Positions 14,851-20,586 of a stretch of DNA of 49,507 nucleotides are shown piece after piece. This DNA comes from a virus. The translations under genes and the position numbers were made by a program. Within the stretch, counting starts at the first letter, position 1, and each line of letters opens with the position of its first letter. The stretch lies in the IMG/VR virus record IMGVR_UViG_3300023176_005235, positions 1 through 49,507 of that record, one strand, 5' to 3'. The notes under the pieces were generated by a model. The model was not told where the DNA came from, searched no databases, and saw only the letters and a program-made list of their open reading frames with translations.

Positions 14851-15012
14851 TTAAAAACCCCCTACCCTAAGTTTTAAACCCATATTAAGCGTGACCGCTT
14901 TCCTACCTAACTTATTAATAATGCTAGTGGGTTTAAAAGTTATTTCTTCCTTCCTAGGTGGGTACTCGGGTAGCTGTTTAATTAACTTAGGATCAATTTT
15001 TAGGTTTTTCAT
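14851..15012 (-). CDS. 53-residue basic hypothetical protein
   Basis: The start at 15012 has GGAGG five bases before it; an ATG four codons upstream lacks one. The product begins MKNLKIDPKLIKQLPEYPPR, continues KEEITFKPTSIINKLGR and ends LRVGGF. It is basic and soluble. It sits alone between the promoters at 15040-15068 and 14819-14847, so it has its own short transcript. No family recognised. Confidence 0.55.
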   Translation of the reverse strand: MKNLKIDPKLIKQLPEYPPRKEEITFKPTSIINKLGRKAVTLNMGLKLRVGGF

Positions 15013-15039
15013 AAAAGCCTCCATAACTAAAGAACCTAT

Positions 15040-15068
15040 ATCATATACCTTTCTTTAATAAAAGTAAA
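15040..15068 (-). promoter_or_regulatory. Sigma70-like early promoter (family copy 6)
   Basis: Minus strand TTTACT, a 17-nt spacer starting TTTATTAAAG, then TATGAT. The -10 box is one base off the family consensus. It lies 28 bases before the start of the 53-residue gene. Confidence 0.7.
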
Positions 15069-15107
15069 GCGATATATTAAAAAAGGGGGGACCCAATTTT
15101 AAGTTCA

Positions 15108-15227
15108 CTAACCTTTCGAGAGTACGTCTATGACTATACCCCCCATAACTCCAACCCATAACATCTGAGCTACAGTCATTATTGCAACTACAATCCAGTT
15201 CCTAACTCTCCACTGTAGATCTGTCAT
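15108..15227 (-). CDS. 39-residue membrane peptide
   Basis: ATG with GGAGCGGAGCGTA upstream. The peptide MTDLQWRVRNWIVVAIMTVA plus QMLWVGVMGGIVIDV has one long hydrophobic helix with a short charged N-terminus. It follows the Cys-rich gene by 14 bases. Downstream, CCCCCCTTTTTT on the minus strand could end transcription, but a stem is not clear. Probably an inner-membrane peptide of unknown role. Confidence 0.5.
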   Translation of the reverse strand: MTDLQWRVRNWIVVAIMTVAQMLWVGVMGGIVIDVLSKG

Positions 15228-15241
15228 TACGCTCCGCTCCT

Positions 15242-15388
15242 TCATTCTTTTTCCTTATTCCTTCGGATTCCTTCGGAACAAATACCACATATACAATCCT
15301 TACCTTTCCTATCACACCAACATCCCTGAGGATTACATATAAAGGGATGTGTACATATAGGACACTTCTTAAGTTTTCTGTGTAACAT
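15242..15388 (-). CDS. Cysteine-rich 48-residue protein
   Basis: ATG with AAGG upstream. The product has eight cysteines in 48 residues: KKCPICTHPF, ICNPQGCWCD, then KDCICGICSEG, and a basic charged tail. CxxC and CxC spacing fits a zinc- or other metal-binding mini-protein. The gene starts 20 bases after the encoded CCA end of tRNA-Cys, so both are probably on one transcript, and the tRNA could supply the unusual Cys demand. The longer open frame on this strand at 15202-15495 crosses the tRNA and is not used. Confidence 0.6.
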   Translation of the reverse strand: MLHRKLKKCPICTHPFICNPQGCWCDRKGKDCICGICSEGIRRNKEKE

Positions 15389-15407
15389 ATATTACCTTCT
15401 ATATCAA

Positions 15408-15481
15408 TGGAGTGGATGACAGGAATCGAACCTGTATACAAGGATTTGCAATCCTCTGCATAACCACTCTGCCACATCCAC
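15408..15481 (-). tRNA. tRNA-Cys (GCA)
   Basis: A complete cloverleaf on the minus strand: acceptor GTGGATG pairs with CATCCAC, anticodon loop TTGCAAA with anticodon GCA on a GAGGA/TCCTT stem, and T-arm ACAGG-TTCGATT-CCTGT. Discriminator T (U73) agrees with tRNA-Cys identity. CCA is encoded. Confidence 0.92.
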
Positions 15482-15509
15482 ACGCTCCGCTTCAACTTCG
15501 TTACTAGGG

Positions 15510-15580
15510 CAGAGGGACAAGGAATCGAACCTCATCTTTCGGATTTGGAAACCGACGTACTACCATTATACTATCCCTCT
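15510..15580 (-). tRNA. tRNA-Trp (CCA)
   Basis: Minus strand cloverleaf: acceptor AGAGGGA/TCCCTCT, D-arm GTAT/GTAC, anticodon loop TTCCAAA giving CCA, T-arm TGAGG-TTCGATT-CCTTG, discriminator G. These match bacterial tRNA-Trp. The last pair of the anticodon stem is U-U, and CCA is not encoded (CCC follows). tRNA-Gly is the alternative but would break the anticodon stem. Confidence 0.8.
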
Positions 15581-15604
15581 ACGCTATTCGCTACTACTAC
15601 TTGA

Positions 15605-15635
15605 TCGTTGTTCTTCGTTGTTCTATCGTTGTTCT
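15605..15635. repeat. Three copies of a 10-bp repeat
   Basis: TCGTTGTTCT occurs at 15605-15614, 15615-15624 and 15626-15635, just upstream (in transcription sense) of tRNA-Trp. It may be part of the tRNA leader or the result of slippage. Confidence 0.8.
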
Positions 15636-15645
15636 ATCGGAAACA

Positions 15646-15679
15646 ACTGGGTCGGGGGTTACGAAGGGCGGGACCCAGT
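15646..15679 (-). other. 8-bp hairpin in non-coding leader of the tRNA pair
   Basis: ACTGGGTC pairs with GACCCAGT over eight bases with a G-rich 18-nt loop. No T-run follows, so it is not an obvious terminator. It lies in the 149-nt stretch 15581-15729 between the protein gene at 15730 and the tRNAs. The stretch otherwise has only the 10-bp repeats and a 12-codon frame after GGGGGGAG. It may be a processing or regulatory structure. Confidence 0.5.
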
Positions 15680-15729
15680 GTGTTCCATCCAAGCCATATA
15701 CTCCCCCCACCATTCTGGAGGGTACCCCC

Positions 15730-15906
15730 CTATGCTACTCTACGACTCTGCATCCAACAGTATCCAGCCACCTTGTCCTCCAGAACACTCAGCTCTTCCA
15801 CTGTCATGTCATGGCGAGCGGCAACAGCTGCATAAACCAGACGAGTCATGTTGTTGTCGTCCAACTCATCCCAAAGTTCCTGTACGATATCCTTGTACTT
15901 ACTCAT
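15730..15906 (-). CDS. 58-residue hypothetical protein
   Basis: Start ATG at 15906 with AGGAG upstream (the longer frame would need a TTG). The protein MSKYKDIVQELWDELDDNNM continues TRLVYAAVAARHDMTVEELS and ends with KVAGYCWMQSRRVA. Soluble and helical; no family recognised. It overlaps 15899-16117 by eight bases and is the last protein gene before the tRNA pair. Confidence 0.55.
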   Translation of the reverse strand: MSKYKDIVQELWDELDDNNMTRLVYAAVAARHDMTVEELSVLEDKVAGYCWMQSRRVA

Positions 15907-16117
15907 CCTCAAAACTCCTGCTTGTAACTAGATCTGCTGGATAACCATCCCACTGTTCTTCCCAGTACTCATACTGATGCATGTGTGCATCCATATGTGC
16001 TGCATAATACTTGTTCTCTATATCTTCTTCCATGCATGCATACATACCATCCACTTCATCATCATATGCTGTACTACCTACCAGCTGTAGTTCCATGTTC
16101 GCTTGATCTAAAGTCAT
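15899..16117 (-). CDS. 72-residue acidic protein
   Basis: MTLDQANMELQLVGSTAYDD followed by a very acidic, Met/His/Tyr-rich stretch with HMDAHMHQYEYWEEQWDGY. The ATG overlaps the stop of the membrane protein gene at 16114-16269. High Asp/Glu content in a small early phage protein can reflect mimicry of nucleic acid, but nothing proves this here. No family recognised. Confidence 0.55.
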   Translation of the reverse strand: MTLDQANMELQLVGSTAYDDEVDGMYACMEEDIENKYYAAHMDAHMHQYEYWEEQWDGYPADLVTSRSFEDE

Positions 16118-16269
16118 ACTGTACTCCTGTTGCTAGCAATCACTGACCCAATAGCAATACCCCCTACTAGAGCCAACAGTATAGAAGCAGTTAGATTACC
16201 TGTATCAGTGCTAGATCCAGCGATAATCAACAGCGTCATTCCAATAAACAGTCTAATACTACCTTTCAT
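16114..16269 (-). CDS. 51-residue two-helix membrane protein
   Basis: ATG with AAGGGGGT upstream. MKGSIRLFIGMTLLIIAGSS forms one hydrophobic segment and ASILLALVGGIAIGSVIAS a second, with a short basic tail. It is the first gene after the promoter at 16312-16340 and couples by ATGA to the acidic protein gene. Probably an inner-membrane hairpin; function unknown. Confidence 0.55.
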   Translation of the reverse strand: MKGSIRLFIGMTLLIIAGSSTDTGNLTASILLALVGGIAIGSVIASNRSTV

Positions 16270-16311
16270 AACAATACCCCCTTAGTAACCTTAATCAACC
16301 ACCACACCGTA

Positions 16312-16340
16312 ATTATACGCCATTTCAAAATAAAAGTAAA
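16312..16340 (-). promoter_or_regulatory. Sigma70-like early promoter (family copy 7)
   Basis: TTTACT, a 17-nt spacer starting TTTATTTTG, then TATAAT on the minus strand. It drives the block from 16269 to the tRNAs. Confidence 0.85.
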
Positions 16341-16358
16341 GTCTTTTTCTTTGGAAAC

Positions 16359-16580
16359 TTACCACATATCAGAGAACTTCTTTTCGAGCTCGATGTACTT
16401 CTTATACTTCTCGTACTCGTTAAAGCAAGAATAGAATCGCCTGTATCCACCGTCCTCTGTCTCCACGTTTAGATAGACATCAGGTTTAGAGCCAAAGCCA
16501 ATCTCCCTCGAGACGATTCGGTCACCATTGTACTCGGTCTTTTGCAACATCACATCCATAAACTCTTTTAGACTCAACAC
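16359..16580 (-). CDS. 73-residue hypothetical protein
   Basis: GTG start right after the stop of the ArdC-like gene (TAGTG), with GAGGTGA before it. The sequence MLSLKEFMDVMLQKTEYNGD, VSREIGFGSKPDVYLNVETE, then an aromatic, charged tail suggests a small alpha/beta protein. It is coupled to the ArdC-like gene upstream. No domain recognised. Confidence 0.55.
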   Translation of the reverse strand: MLSLKEFMDVMLQKTEYNGDRIVSREIGFGSKPDVYLNVETEDGGYRRFYSCFNEYEKYKKYIELEKKFSDMW

Positions 16581-16837
16581 TATATCACCTCAGTCTGGTC
16601 GAAGTTAAAGACAGTGAAGAACTTAGGTACTCGAACCGTTCTCAGCTTACCGCTCTTGTCTTTCTTCTTTACAGTAACGATGCGCTTCAGAGTAATACCT
16701 TTTTCACCCTGCATCACCACTCGTCCCATCTCGTATGCTTGGCGGTAAGTCATAAAGTTAGGATTAGTGTATTCTGTTTGCATTAGAGTAACCAAGTTTC
16801 CACCAGTATAAGGAGCATCAGTAACATAGTTTTTCAT
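16580..16837 (-). CDS. ArdC N-terminal-like ssDNA-binding protein
   Basis: The start at 16837 follows AAAGG; the longer frame would need a TTG. The 85 residues contain NFMTYRQAYEMGRVVMQGEKG and end VPKFFTVFNFDQTEVI. This is the layout of the ArdC N-terminal domain (TYxQAxxxG...V..G..G....VFNxxQT), which binds single-stranded DNA in plasmid anti-restriction proteins. Here it stands alone without the metalloprotease part. A protective role for incoming phage DNA is possible, inferred from the family. Confidence 0.65.
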   Translation of the reverse strand: MKNYVTDAPYTGGNLVTLMQTEYTNPNFMTYRQAYEMGRVVMQGEKGITLKRIVTVKKKDKSGKLRTVRVPKFFTVFNFDQTEVI

Positions 16838-16839
16838 AA

Positions 16840-16986
16840 TCAATACCTTTCCATAACAGTTTCAACAGCTTCCGCAGCAACAAAGGCAGGACAGCGGAAG
16901 TACTTCTTTACAACAGTGACAGCTTGCTCGAAAGTCTTTGTTGGACCCATAAGGATTTCAACCATTGCAAGATCAAGTTCATTCAT
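16840..16986 (-). CDS. 48-residue hypothetical protein
   Basis: ATG overlaps the end of the upstream gene, with GGAGG nine bases before. MNELDLAMVEILMGPTKTFE continues QAVTVVKKYFRCPAFVAAEA. A short helical, soluble protein with one Cys. It ends two bases before the ArdC-like start, so the three genes 16359-17177 form a coupled set. No family recognised. Confidence 0.5.
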   Translation of the reverse strand: MNELDLAMVEILMGPTKTFEQAVTVVKKYFRCPAFVAAEAVETVMERY

Positions 16987-17177
16987 GATAAGGCGCCTCC
17001 ACGGTAATCAGAGTAATCTTCACTTAGTTTCCACTCGAGCTGCTCAGCAACAAGATTCCAAAGTCTTTGCTTACGCTCAGGAGTAGAAGTATAGTAGTCA
17101 TCATTCTTCTCAGGGCGAAAACCGTAAGCGTCAAAGTGGAAGTCAGAGTAGAGGTTATCATCATAAGTGTAGCTCAT
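16983..17177 (-). CDS. Small phage protein with YGFRP motif
   Basis: The start at 17177 (MSYTYDDNLYSDFHFDAYGF) has AAAGGAA before it; the upstream in-frame start lacks one and would overlap the promoter. The 64 residues hold YSDFHFDAYGFRPEK and RKQRLWNLVAEQLEW. The same order (FSDLWKDVNGYRP, then RQKQELWTALVDELE) is found in 19824-20213, so the two are related. Proteins with (Y/F)S(D/E)xxxDxxGxRP are common in phages and have no known function. Confidence 0.65.
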   Translation of the reverse strand: MSYTYDDNLYSDFHFDAYGFRPEKNDDYYTSTPERKQRLWNLVAEQLEWKLSEDYSDYRGGALS

Positions 17178-17208
17178 TTCAGTTCCTTTATCACGTTTCG
17201 TTATTATC

Positions 17209-17237
17209 ATTATATTGCAAACGCTAATTAAAGTAAA
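17209..17237 (-). promoter_or_regulatory. Sigma70-like early promoter (family copy 8)
   Basis: TTTACT, a 17-nt spacer starting TTAATTAGCG, then TATAAT on the minus strand. It drives 16983-17177 and the coupled ArdC-like genes. Confidence 0.85.
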
Positions 17238-17242
17238 GCGAT

Positions 17243-17419
17243 TTAACGCTTTATTTTATCATTTTCATATTTAATTTTAGCTTCACGCCAGCTATCGGCT
17301 TCAGTTTTAGCTAAGATTTCAGCGTCAGGAAACCGTTTTAGGTCATTTTCAGACAAAATAGCTAACCTAGTATTTAAACCATAACGCTCAGAAACGTTAG
17401 CAAGAAAGTAAGTAGTCAT
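17243..17419 (-). CDS. 58-residue hypothetical protein
   Basis: ATG with AAAGGTACT upstream. MTTYFLANVSERYGLNTRLA, then ILSENDLKRFPDAEILAKTE and a charged helical end DSWREAKIKYENDKIKR. It lies alone between two family promoters (17455-17483 before, 17209-17237 after). The pattern is that of a single early gene with its own promoter. No family recognised. Confidence 0.6.
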   Translation of the reverse strand: MTTYFLANVSERYGLNTRLAILSENDLKRFPDAEILAKTEADSWREAKIKYENDKIKR

Positions 17420-17454
17420 AATAGTACCTTTCAGTGTTGTTAAAGAATAGTATA

Positions 17455-17483
17455 ATTATAGACCAACTGCTAATTAAAGTAAA
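17455..17483 (-). promoter_or_regulatory. Sigma70-like early promoter (family copy 9)
   Basis: TTTACT, a 17-nt spacer starting TTAATTAGCAG, then TATAAT. The spacer and flanks are almost the same as copy 10 at 20247-20275 (both have GGTC just before the -10 box and TATAATTATACTATT around it), which points to duplication or shared regulation. Confidence 0.9.
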
Positions 17484-17565
17484 GGGATTTGTTAAGTTTT
17501 TTCGGGACAATGGGGGAGCTGCGGGATCCAACGCACATTTCCCATGTCAGTCCCAGTTCATACAC

Positions 17566-17611
17566 CGATATATTATAGCGTCAAACCACACTTTTACCAT
17601 ATAATATATCG
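17566..17611. repeat. Perfect 12-bp AT-rich inverted repeat
   Basis: CGATATATTATA at 17566-17577 is the exact reverse complement of TATAATATATCG at 17600-17611, with a 22-nt spacer. A partial third copy follows near 17681. Possible protein-binding site or RNA stem. Confidence 0.85.
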
Positions 17612-17700
17612 TTTACAAAGCGAGTTACAGCGTTTTGTATATCAGGTATACTAGTAATAGAGTAAGTAATAACGGTAATATATCGTATAACATAGGTAGT

Positions 17701-17719
17701 GTAGCGTAGCGTAGCGTAG
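17701..17719. repeat. Short tandem repeat GTAGC
   Basis: Almost four copies of the 5-mer GTAGC in tandem, in non-coding DNA. Related GCG/AGC-rich bases continue to about 17755. Confidence 0.85.
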
Positions 17720-17818
17720 TATAAGCGGCAGAGCAGGTAAAGCGAAGCGCAGCGAATCTCCTGGATCCGAGAGGATCTCCTAAAGAGGAACTAATGAATA
17801 CTGTATAGTGTGTTGCTA

Positions 17819-18247
17819 TTAGAATGTAGCATCAGTTCCATATCCTTTCCATTCTTCCATCTCTATGGGACATTGGATATAGACTTCCATATCAGTAGGT
17901 TCAAAGCCATCATCTTCGAATATAGTGTAACCTTCTTCGTTGAATCTGTTTTGGTATGTTTCTTTGTCTTCTTCGGACCATGCACCGTACATGTATATGG
18001 ATGTCTCTACTCCATCGTACGTAGAGTTGAGTTCCCAGTTGGTGAAGTCAGTTATGCAAATGCCTTCTTCTTTGGTGTATTCTTTTAGTGATTGGAGTTC
18101 TTCTTCGGTTTCAGGGTGGATGATGTACTCACCTCCACGCCAGATAGTCATTACATCCACGAAGCGAGCTTTGTCGTCTTTGAATGTCTCTATCTCTTCT
18201 ATGGACTTCTTCATGGATGGTTGGATTAGGTAGGATTTCATAGTCAT
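17819..18247 (-). CDS. Hypothetical acidic protein
   Basis: 142 residues starting MTMKSYLIQPSMKKSIEEIE with AAGGAGTAACT upstream. It has a mixed alpha/beta profile: FVDVMTIWRGGEYIIHPETE, WELNSTYDGVETSIYMYGAW and a C-terminal DMEVYIQCPIEMEEWKGYG. It is strongly acidic. No recognised family. It is the last gene before the 335-nt non-coding region and follows the zincin-like gene by two bases. Confidence 0.6.
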   Translation of the reverse strand: MTMKSYLIQPSMKKSIEEIETFKDDKARFVDVMTIWRGGEYIIHPETEEELQSLKEYTKEEGICITDFTNWELNSTYDGVETSIYMYGAWSEEDKETYQNRFNEEGYTIFEDDGFEPTDMEVYIQCPIEMEEWKGYGTDATF

Positions 18248-18249
18248 AG

Positions 18250-18729
18250 TTACTCCTTACAAAGTGAATCGATATATGGTATGATTGTTTCTATTTCAGT
18301 TGTGTCGTACTCTCTTTTAGAGTTATACATGTACTGTAAACTGTATGCTTCATGTTCTCTACGTCGCCACTCGTTGCAACTGTGTGCGTTTCCAAGGTTT
18401 AGGAACTGCACCACGTGTATGGTCTCATGATAGATTATAGAGTCATAGTAATCAGACGATGGGTTTATTACATCAGATATATAGATCACTCCATCGTAGC
18501 TGATTGCAATGGGTGCGGCGTTGCACTTGTGGTGTTTGCAATAGATGTCTTTGATAGTCTGAGGTGATACTCTAAGTACCTTTACCTCTTTAGGTATCAG
18601 ACTGTAGTGTGTGTTCTTATCAATGTCTCTCAGGTGCTCACTTGCACGTGGAATTATAGGTAGTGCAAACAGAGCAGCGATCACTGTTACTAGACCGATA
18701 GCACAGACCAGCTTTTCAGAGTTGCTCAT
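18250..18729 (-). CDS. Membrane-anchored zincin-like metallopeptidase
   Basis: The start at 18729 (MSNSEKLVCAIGLVTVIAAL) has GGAG upstream and overlaps the previous stop by four bases. One N-terminal membrane helix anchors a domain of about 130 residues. That domain contains SIIYHETIHVVQFLN (HExxH zinc site) and, further on, RRREHEAYSLQYM with the third-ligand-type Glu, plus Cys pairs typical of a periplasmic domain (YCKHHKC). It fits a small phage zincin facing the periplasm. The substrate is unknown; processing of envelope proteins is conceivable. Confidence 0.65.
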   Translation of the reverse strand: MSNSEKLVCAIGLVTVIAALFALPIIPRASEHLRDIDKNTHYSLIPKEVKVLRVSPQTIKDIYCKHHKCNAAPIAISYDGVIYISDVINPSSDYYDSIIYHETIHVVQFLNLGNAHSCNEWRRREHEAYSLQYMYNSKREYDTTEIETIIPYIDSLCKE

Positions 18730-19037
18730 ATTCGTCTCTCCTTCATGCATTCTTGGAACATGAAGTCACCTGTCTTGATTGGATCTAATCCTAACATGAA
18801 TCCTTGGCAGGTATAGTGCTTTACAAAGTCTACTTCTTGTTCGGTTTCGTCACCATCCCAGATGTACTTGATAGTGTCACAGGAATCAGCGAACTTCTGA
18901 ATCCTTATCCAAGATGCAGCTGCACCTAACTTTGCAATGTAAACACATCGCTCAGCGTCTTGTAGTTCTAGGATGTTGGGTCTTGCTTGTAGTGTAAATG
19001 TGATGCTAATCAGCATCAAACCAAATATCTTCACCAT
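18726..19037 (-). CDS. Small secreted Cys-containing protein
   Basis: The start at 19037 (MVKIFGLMLISITFTLQARP) gives a signal peptide; the frame extends 20 codons upstream without it. The mature 85 residues contain five Cys (ERCVYIAKL, FADSCDTI, HYTCQGFM, FQECMKE and others), suggesting disulfides. It overlaps the zinc-finger gene on the right by 32 bases and couples to the zincin-like gene. Periplasmic location is inferred; function unknown. Confidence 0.55.
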   Translation of the reverse strand: MVKIFGLMLISITFTLQARPNILELQDAERCVYIAKLGAAASWIRIQKFADSCDTIKYIWDGDETEQEVDFVKHYTCQGFMLGLDPIKTGDFMFQECMKERRI

Positions 19038-19302
19038 CTCTATAATACCTCTCTTCTGGTTGGTGTGGAGGTACGACTGCTTCCCACTCTTTATCATGAT
19101 AGTTAATGCGCCACCTTGCTTCTTCTGCTACATCAGAGTCAGAGTTCATAAATCTTTCCATACTCTCCGACGTTTTCTTCTTCTGTGCTTCTGTCACGGT
19201 ACGACCACTATTACTACATGGTTTACTACAATACTGACCTCTCTTGCGGTGTTTAGTACCGCAGACAGGACATTCTCTTTCATCTCTTGCTTTACGACCC
19301 AC
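19006..19302 (-). CDS. Zinc-finger protein (CPVCG...YCSKPC)
   Basis: 98 residues from a GTG start overlapping the stop of the previous gene. The N-terminal RECPVCGTKHRKRGQYCSKP with a following C and GRTVTEAQKKKTSESM forms a four-Cys zinc site with a basic helix. That layout resembles DNA-binding modules accompanying phage homing endonucleases (NUMOD3-like). The C-terminal half is acidic and aromatic. No nuclease residues are seen, so it is more likely a DNA-binding accessory protein. Confidence 0.6.
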   Translation of the reverse strand: MGRKARDERECPVCGTKHRKRGQYCSKPCSNSGRTVTEAQKKKTSESMERFMNSDSDVAEEARWRINYHDKEWEAVVPPHQPEERYYRDGEDIWFDAD

Positions 19303-19684
19303 AGTCTACCACCGTATCGGAATCAAATCTCATTATCAGCTTGCATCCTTTCTTCTTTGCAAACTGTATGACGGCACGTGCACGGACTGCAGCGTCAGGA
19401 TGCGTCAACCAGTATGAGACTGGCATGCCACCCAATGTTTCACGTCGATATTCCATCTTGTATGGATATCCATCGACCAATTCGTTGTGTCTTTGTTCTG
19501 CTTGTTCTTGTTCTTCCCTCACATAGATCTCTTGTAGCTTGTCGTGGTACTCAATCAGAGTACAGTAACAGACGGTGCTGTCGTCACGTGATGACCACTC
19601 AAGACCATCAGTTGACAGTCGAGTGGCTTCATTTGCATATGCACTACTGAATAGCAGTGCCAGTGTGAGGGGAATCAGTTTCAT
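19292..19684 (-). CDS. Secreted hypothetical protein
   Basis: 130 residues with a clean signal peptide (MKLIPLTLALLFSSAYA). The mature part has VCYCTLIEY near the start and KKGCKLIMRFD plus VVDCGS at the end: four Cys that could form two disulfides. Between them is a charged helix (EEQEQAEQRHNELVDGYPYK). It begins by ATGA overlap with the 48-residue gene and overlaps the zinc-finger gene. No family recognised; a periplasmic protein. Confidence 0.6.
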   Translation of the reverse strand: MKLIPLTLALLFSSAYANEATRLSTDGLEWSSRDDSTVCYCTLIEYHDKLQEIYVREEQEQAEQRHNELVDGYPYKMEYRRETLGGMPVSYWLTHPDAAVRARAVIQFAKKKGCKLIMRFDSDTVVDCGS

Positions 19685-19827
19685 ACTGGTTCAGGTAGAT
19701 CTTCTTTCGATAGTACAGCGTATGCTTTCATGTCAGCAGTCTCATCGTCGTATCCTTGGAACAGAAACTCAGCTACCAGTTCCTCGTATCGCTTTTCGTA
19801 CCACTGTTCGTTTGCAAAGTTACTCAT
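19681..19827 (-). CDS. 48-residue acidic protein
   Basis: ATG with GAGGAGACAGC upstream. MSNFANEQWYEKRYEELVAE continues FLFQGYDDETADMKAYAVLS and ends KEDLPEPV. Coupled by ATGA overlaps to genes on both sides. A small acidic, helical, soluble protein. No family recognised. Confidence 0.55.
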   Translation of the reverse strand: MSNFANEQWYEKRYEELVAEFLFQGYDDETADMKAYAVLSKEDLPEPV

Positions 19828-20213
19828 GCTGTCTCCTCAACAAAGGGGTTAAACGTAGTTTCCAGCACCTCTTGGAACTCCTTAGTATATTTACCGTAAG
19901 GAAGATCAAGAGAGTATGCAACGTACTCAGGATCAATCTCATTCAACAAGTTTTTATCCTCAAGTATCGAACGGATAGCATCAGAGCGAGTACCACCCAT
20001 GTTCTGAATCTGATCCTCGAAGTTATCAACAGCTTCCTGTTCGATTTCTAATCGATCATCTTCCATTTGCTCCAGCTCATCAACAAGAGCAGTCCACAAC
20101 TCCTGCTTTTGGCGAGGTGTGCGAGCATTCCACTCGTCCTTCATGTCCTCAGTAGGACGGTAACCATTAACATCTTTCCAAAGATCAGAGAAAAGTTCAT
20201 CAGAGTAATTCAT
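19824..20213 (-). CDS. Phage protein with GYRP domain plus extra helical part
   Basis: 129 residues starting MNYSDELFSDLWKDVNGYRP. The first 50 residues are related to 16983-17177 (FSDxxxDxxGxRP, then R(K/Q)(Q/K)xLW). The remaining 75 residues are acidic and helical, with LDLPYGKYTKEFQEVLETT. It is the first gene behind promoter copy 10, which is nearly identical to copy 9, so the gene family and its promoters may have been copied together. Function unknown. Confidence 0.65.
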   Translation of the reverse strand: MNYSDELFSDLWKDVNGYRPTEDMKDEWNARTPRQKQELWTALVDELEQMEDDRLEIEQEAVDNFEDQIQNMGGTRSDAIRSILEDKNLLNEIDPEYVAYSLDLPYGKYTKEFQEVLETTFNPFVEETA

Positions 20214-20246
20214 AATATATCCTTCGTTTTGTTATTCAATAGTATA

Positions 20247-20275
20247 ATTATAGACCAATTCTGAATTAAAGTAAA
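20247..20275 (-). promoter_or_regulatory. Sigma70-like early promoter (family copy 10)
   Basis: TTTACT, a 17-nt spacer starting TTAATTCAGA, then TATAAT on the minus strand. Nearly the same sequence as copy 9. It drives the operon from 20213 down to 17819. Confidence 0.9.
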
Positions 20276-20278
20276 GCA

Positions 20279-20560
20279 TTATTTAAAAACAATTAACGCT
20301 AGTAGTACACTATTCAGGAAGAAGCCGATAGCATTAGACACGATATAGAGTATGTCACGCCTAGCAACAGCACGAACCAAGAATAGCATCAAGCCACCCC
20401 AAACTAGTAGAACCATGTTTAGAGGTGGTAGTTTATCAGAATAACCTAGTATAACAGATAGCGAAGTAGGCACCGTAGCACCATGGATCAGTAACATTCC
20501 GACCCAACCCAAGAACTCAGGGATTTTATTTAACATATTTTTCATAATTTTAACTTTCAT
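20279..20560 (-). CDS. Two- to three-helix membrane protein
   Basis: 93 residues: MKVKIMKNMLNKIPEFLGWV, then GMLLIHGATVPTSLSVILGY, LNMVLLVWGGLMLFLVRAVA and a final YIVSNAIGFFLNSVLLALIV. Three hydrophobic stretches with a basic loop ARRD between the second and third. It looks like a small inner-membrane protein of the kind seen in marine T4-like phages, of unknown role. It sits alone between promoter copies 11 and 10. Confidence 0.6.
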   Translation of the reverse strand: MKVKIMKNMLNKIPEFLGWVGMLLIHGATVPTSLSVILGYSDKLPPLNMVLLVWGGLMLFLVRAVARRDILYIVSNAIGFFLNSVLLALIVFK

Positions 20561-20586
20561 AATATAATTTCCTATTCAATGTATTA

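Larger units (their letters stand above)
17484..17818. other. 335-nt non-coding region with dyads and short repeats
   Basis: No open frame with a ribosome binding site is seen on either strand. The stretch holds several signals: a 5+5 bp interrupted stem at about 17507-17553 (GGGAC, ATGGG with CCCAT, GTCCC), the AT-rich inverted repeat at 17566-17611, a third TAATATATCG near 17681, the GTAGC repeat at 17701-17719, and GATCC-GAGA-GGATC near 17764. The gene at 17819-18247 ends here and the promoter at 17455 begins after it. A replication origin, a regulatory RNA or a packaging-type site are all possible. Confidence 0.6.

Noticed and set aside
15069-15090. CCCCCCTTTTTT as a terminator
   Set aside because: The T-run is good but only a three-base stem can form.
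15202-15495. 97-residue open frame on the minus strand
   Set aside because: It runs through tRNA-Cys and overlaps the better-supported Cys-rich and membrane peptide genes; its first part is just the translated tRNA.
15510-15580. tRNA-Gly (TCC) reading of the second tRNA
   Set aside because: It would destroy the anticodon stem; the loop TTCCAAA and discriminator G fit tRNA-Trp better.
15601-15944. Three overlapping plus-strand open frames of 75-108 residues
   Set aside because: No ribosome binding site, opposite to all real genes, and they cover the tRNA leader and a coupled minus-strand gene.
17507-17553. GC stem after the 17819 gene as an intrinsic terminator
   Set aside because: On the minus strand the stem is followed by GAAAAAAC rather than a T-run, so it does not fit a terminator for the leftward transcript.
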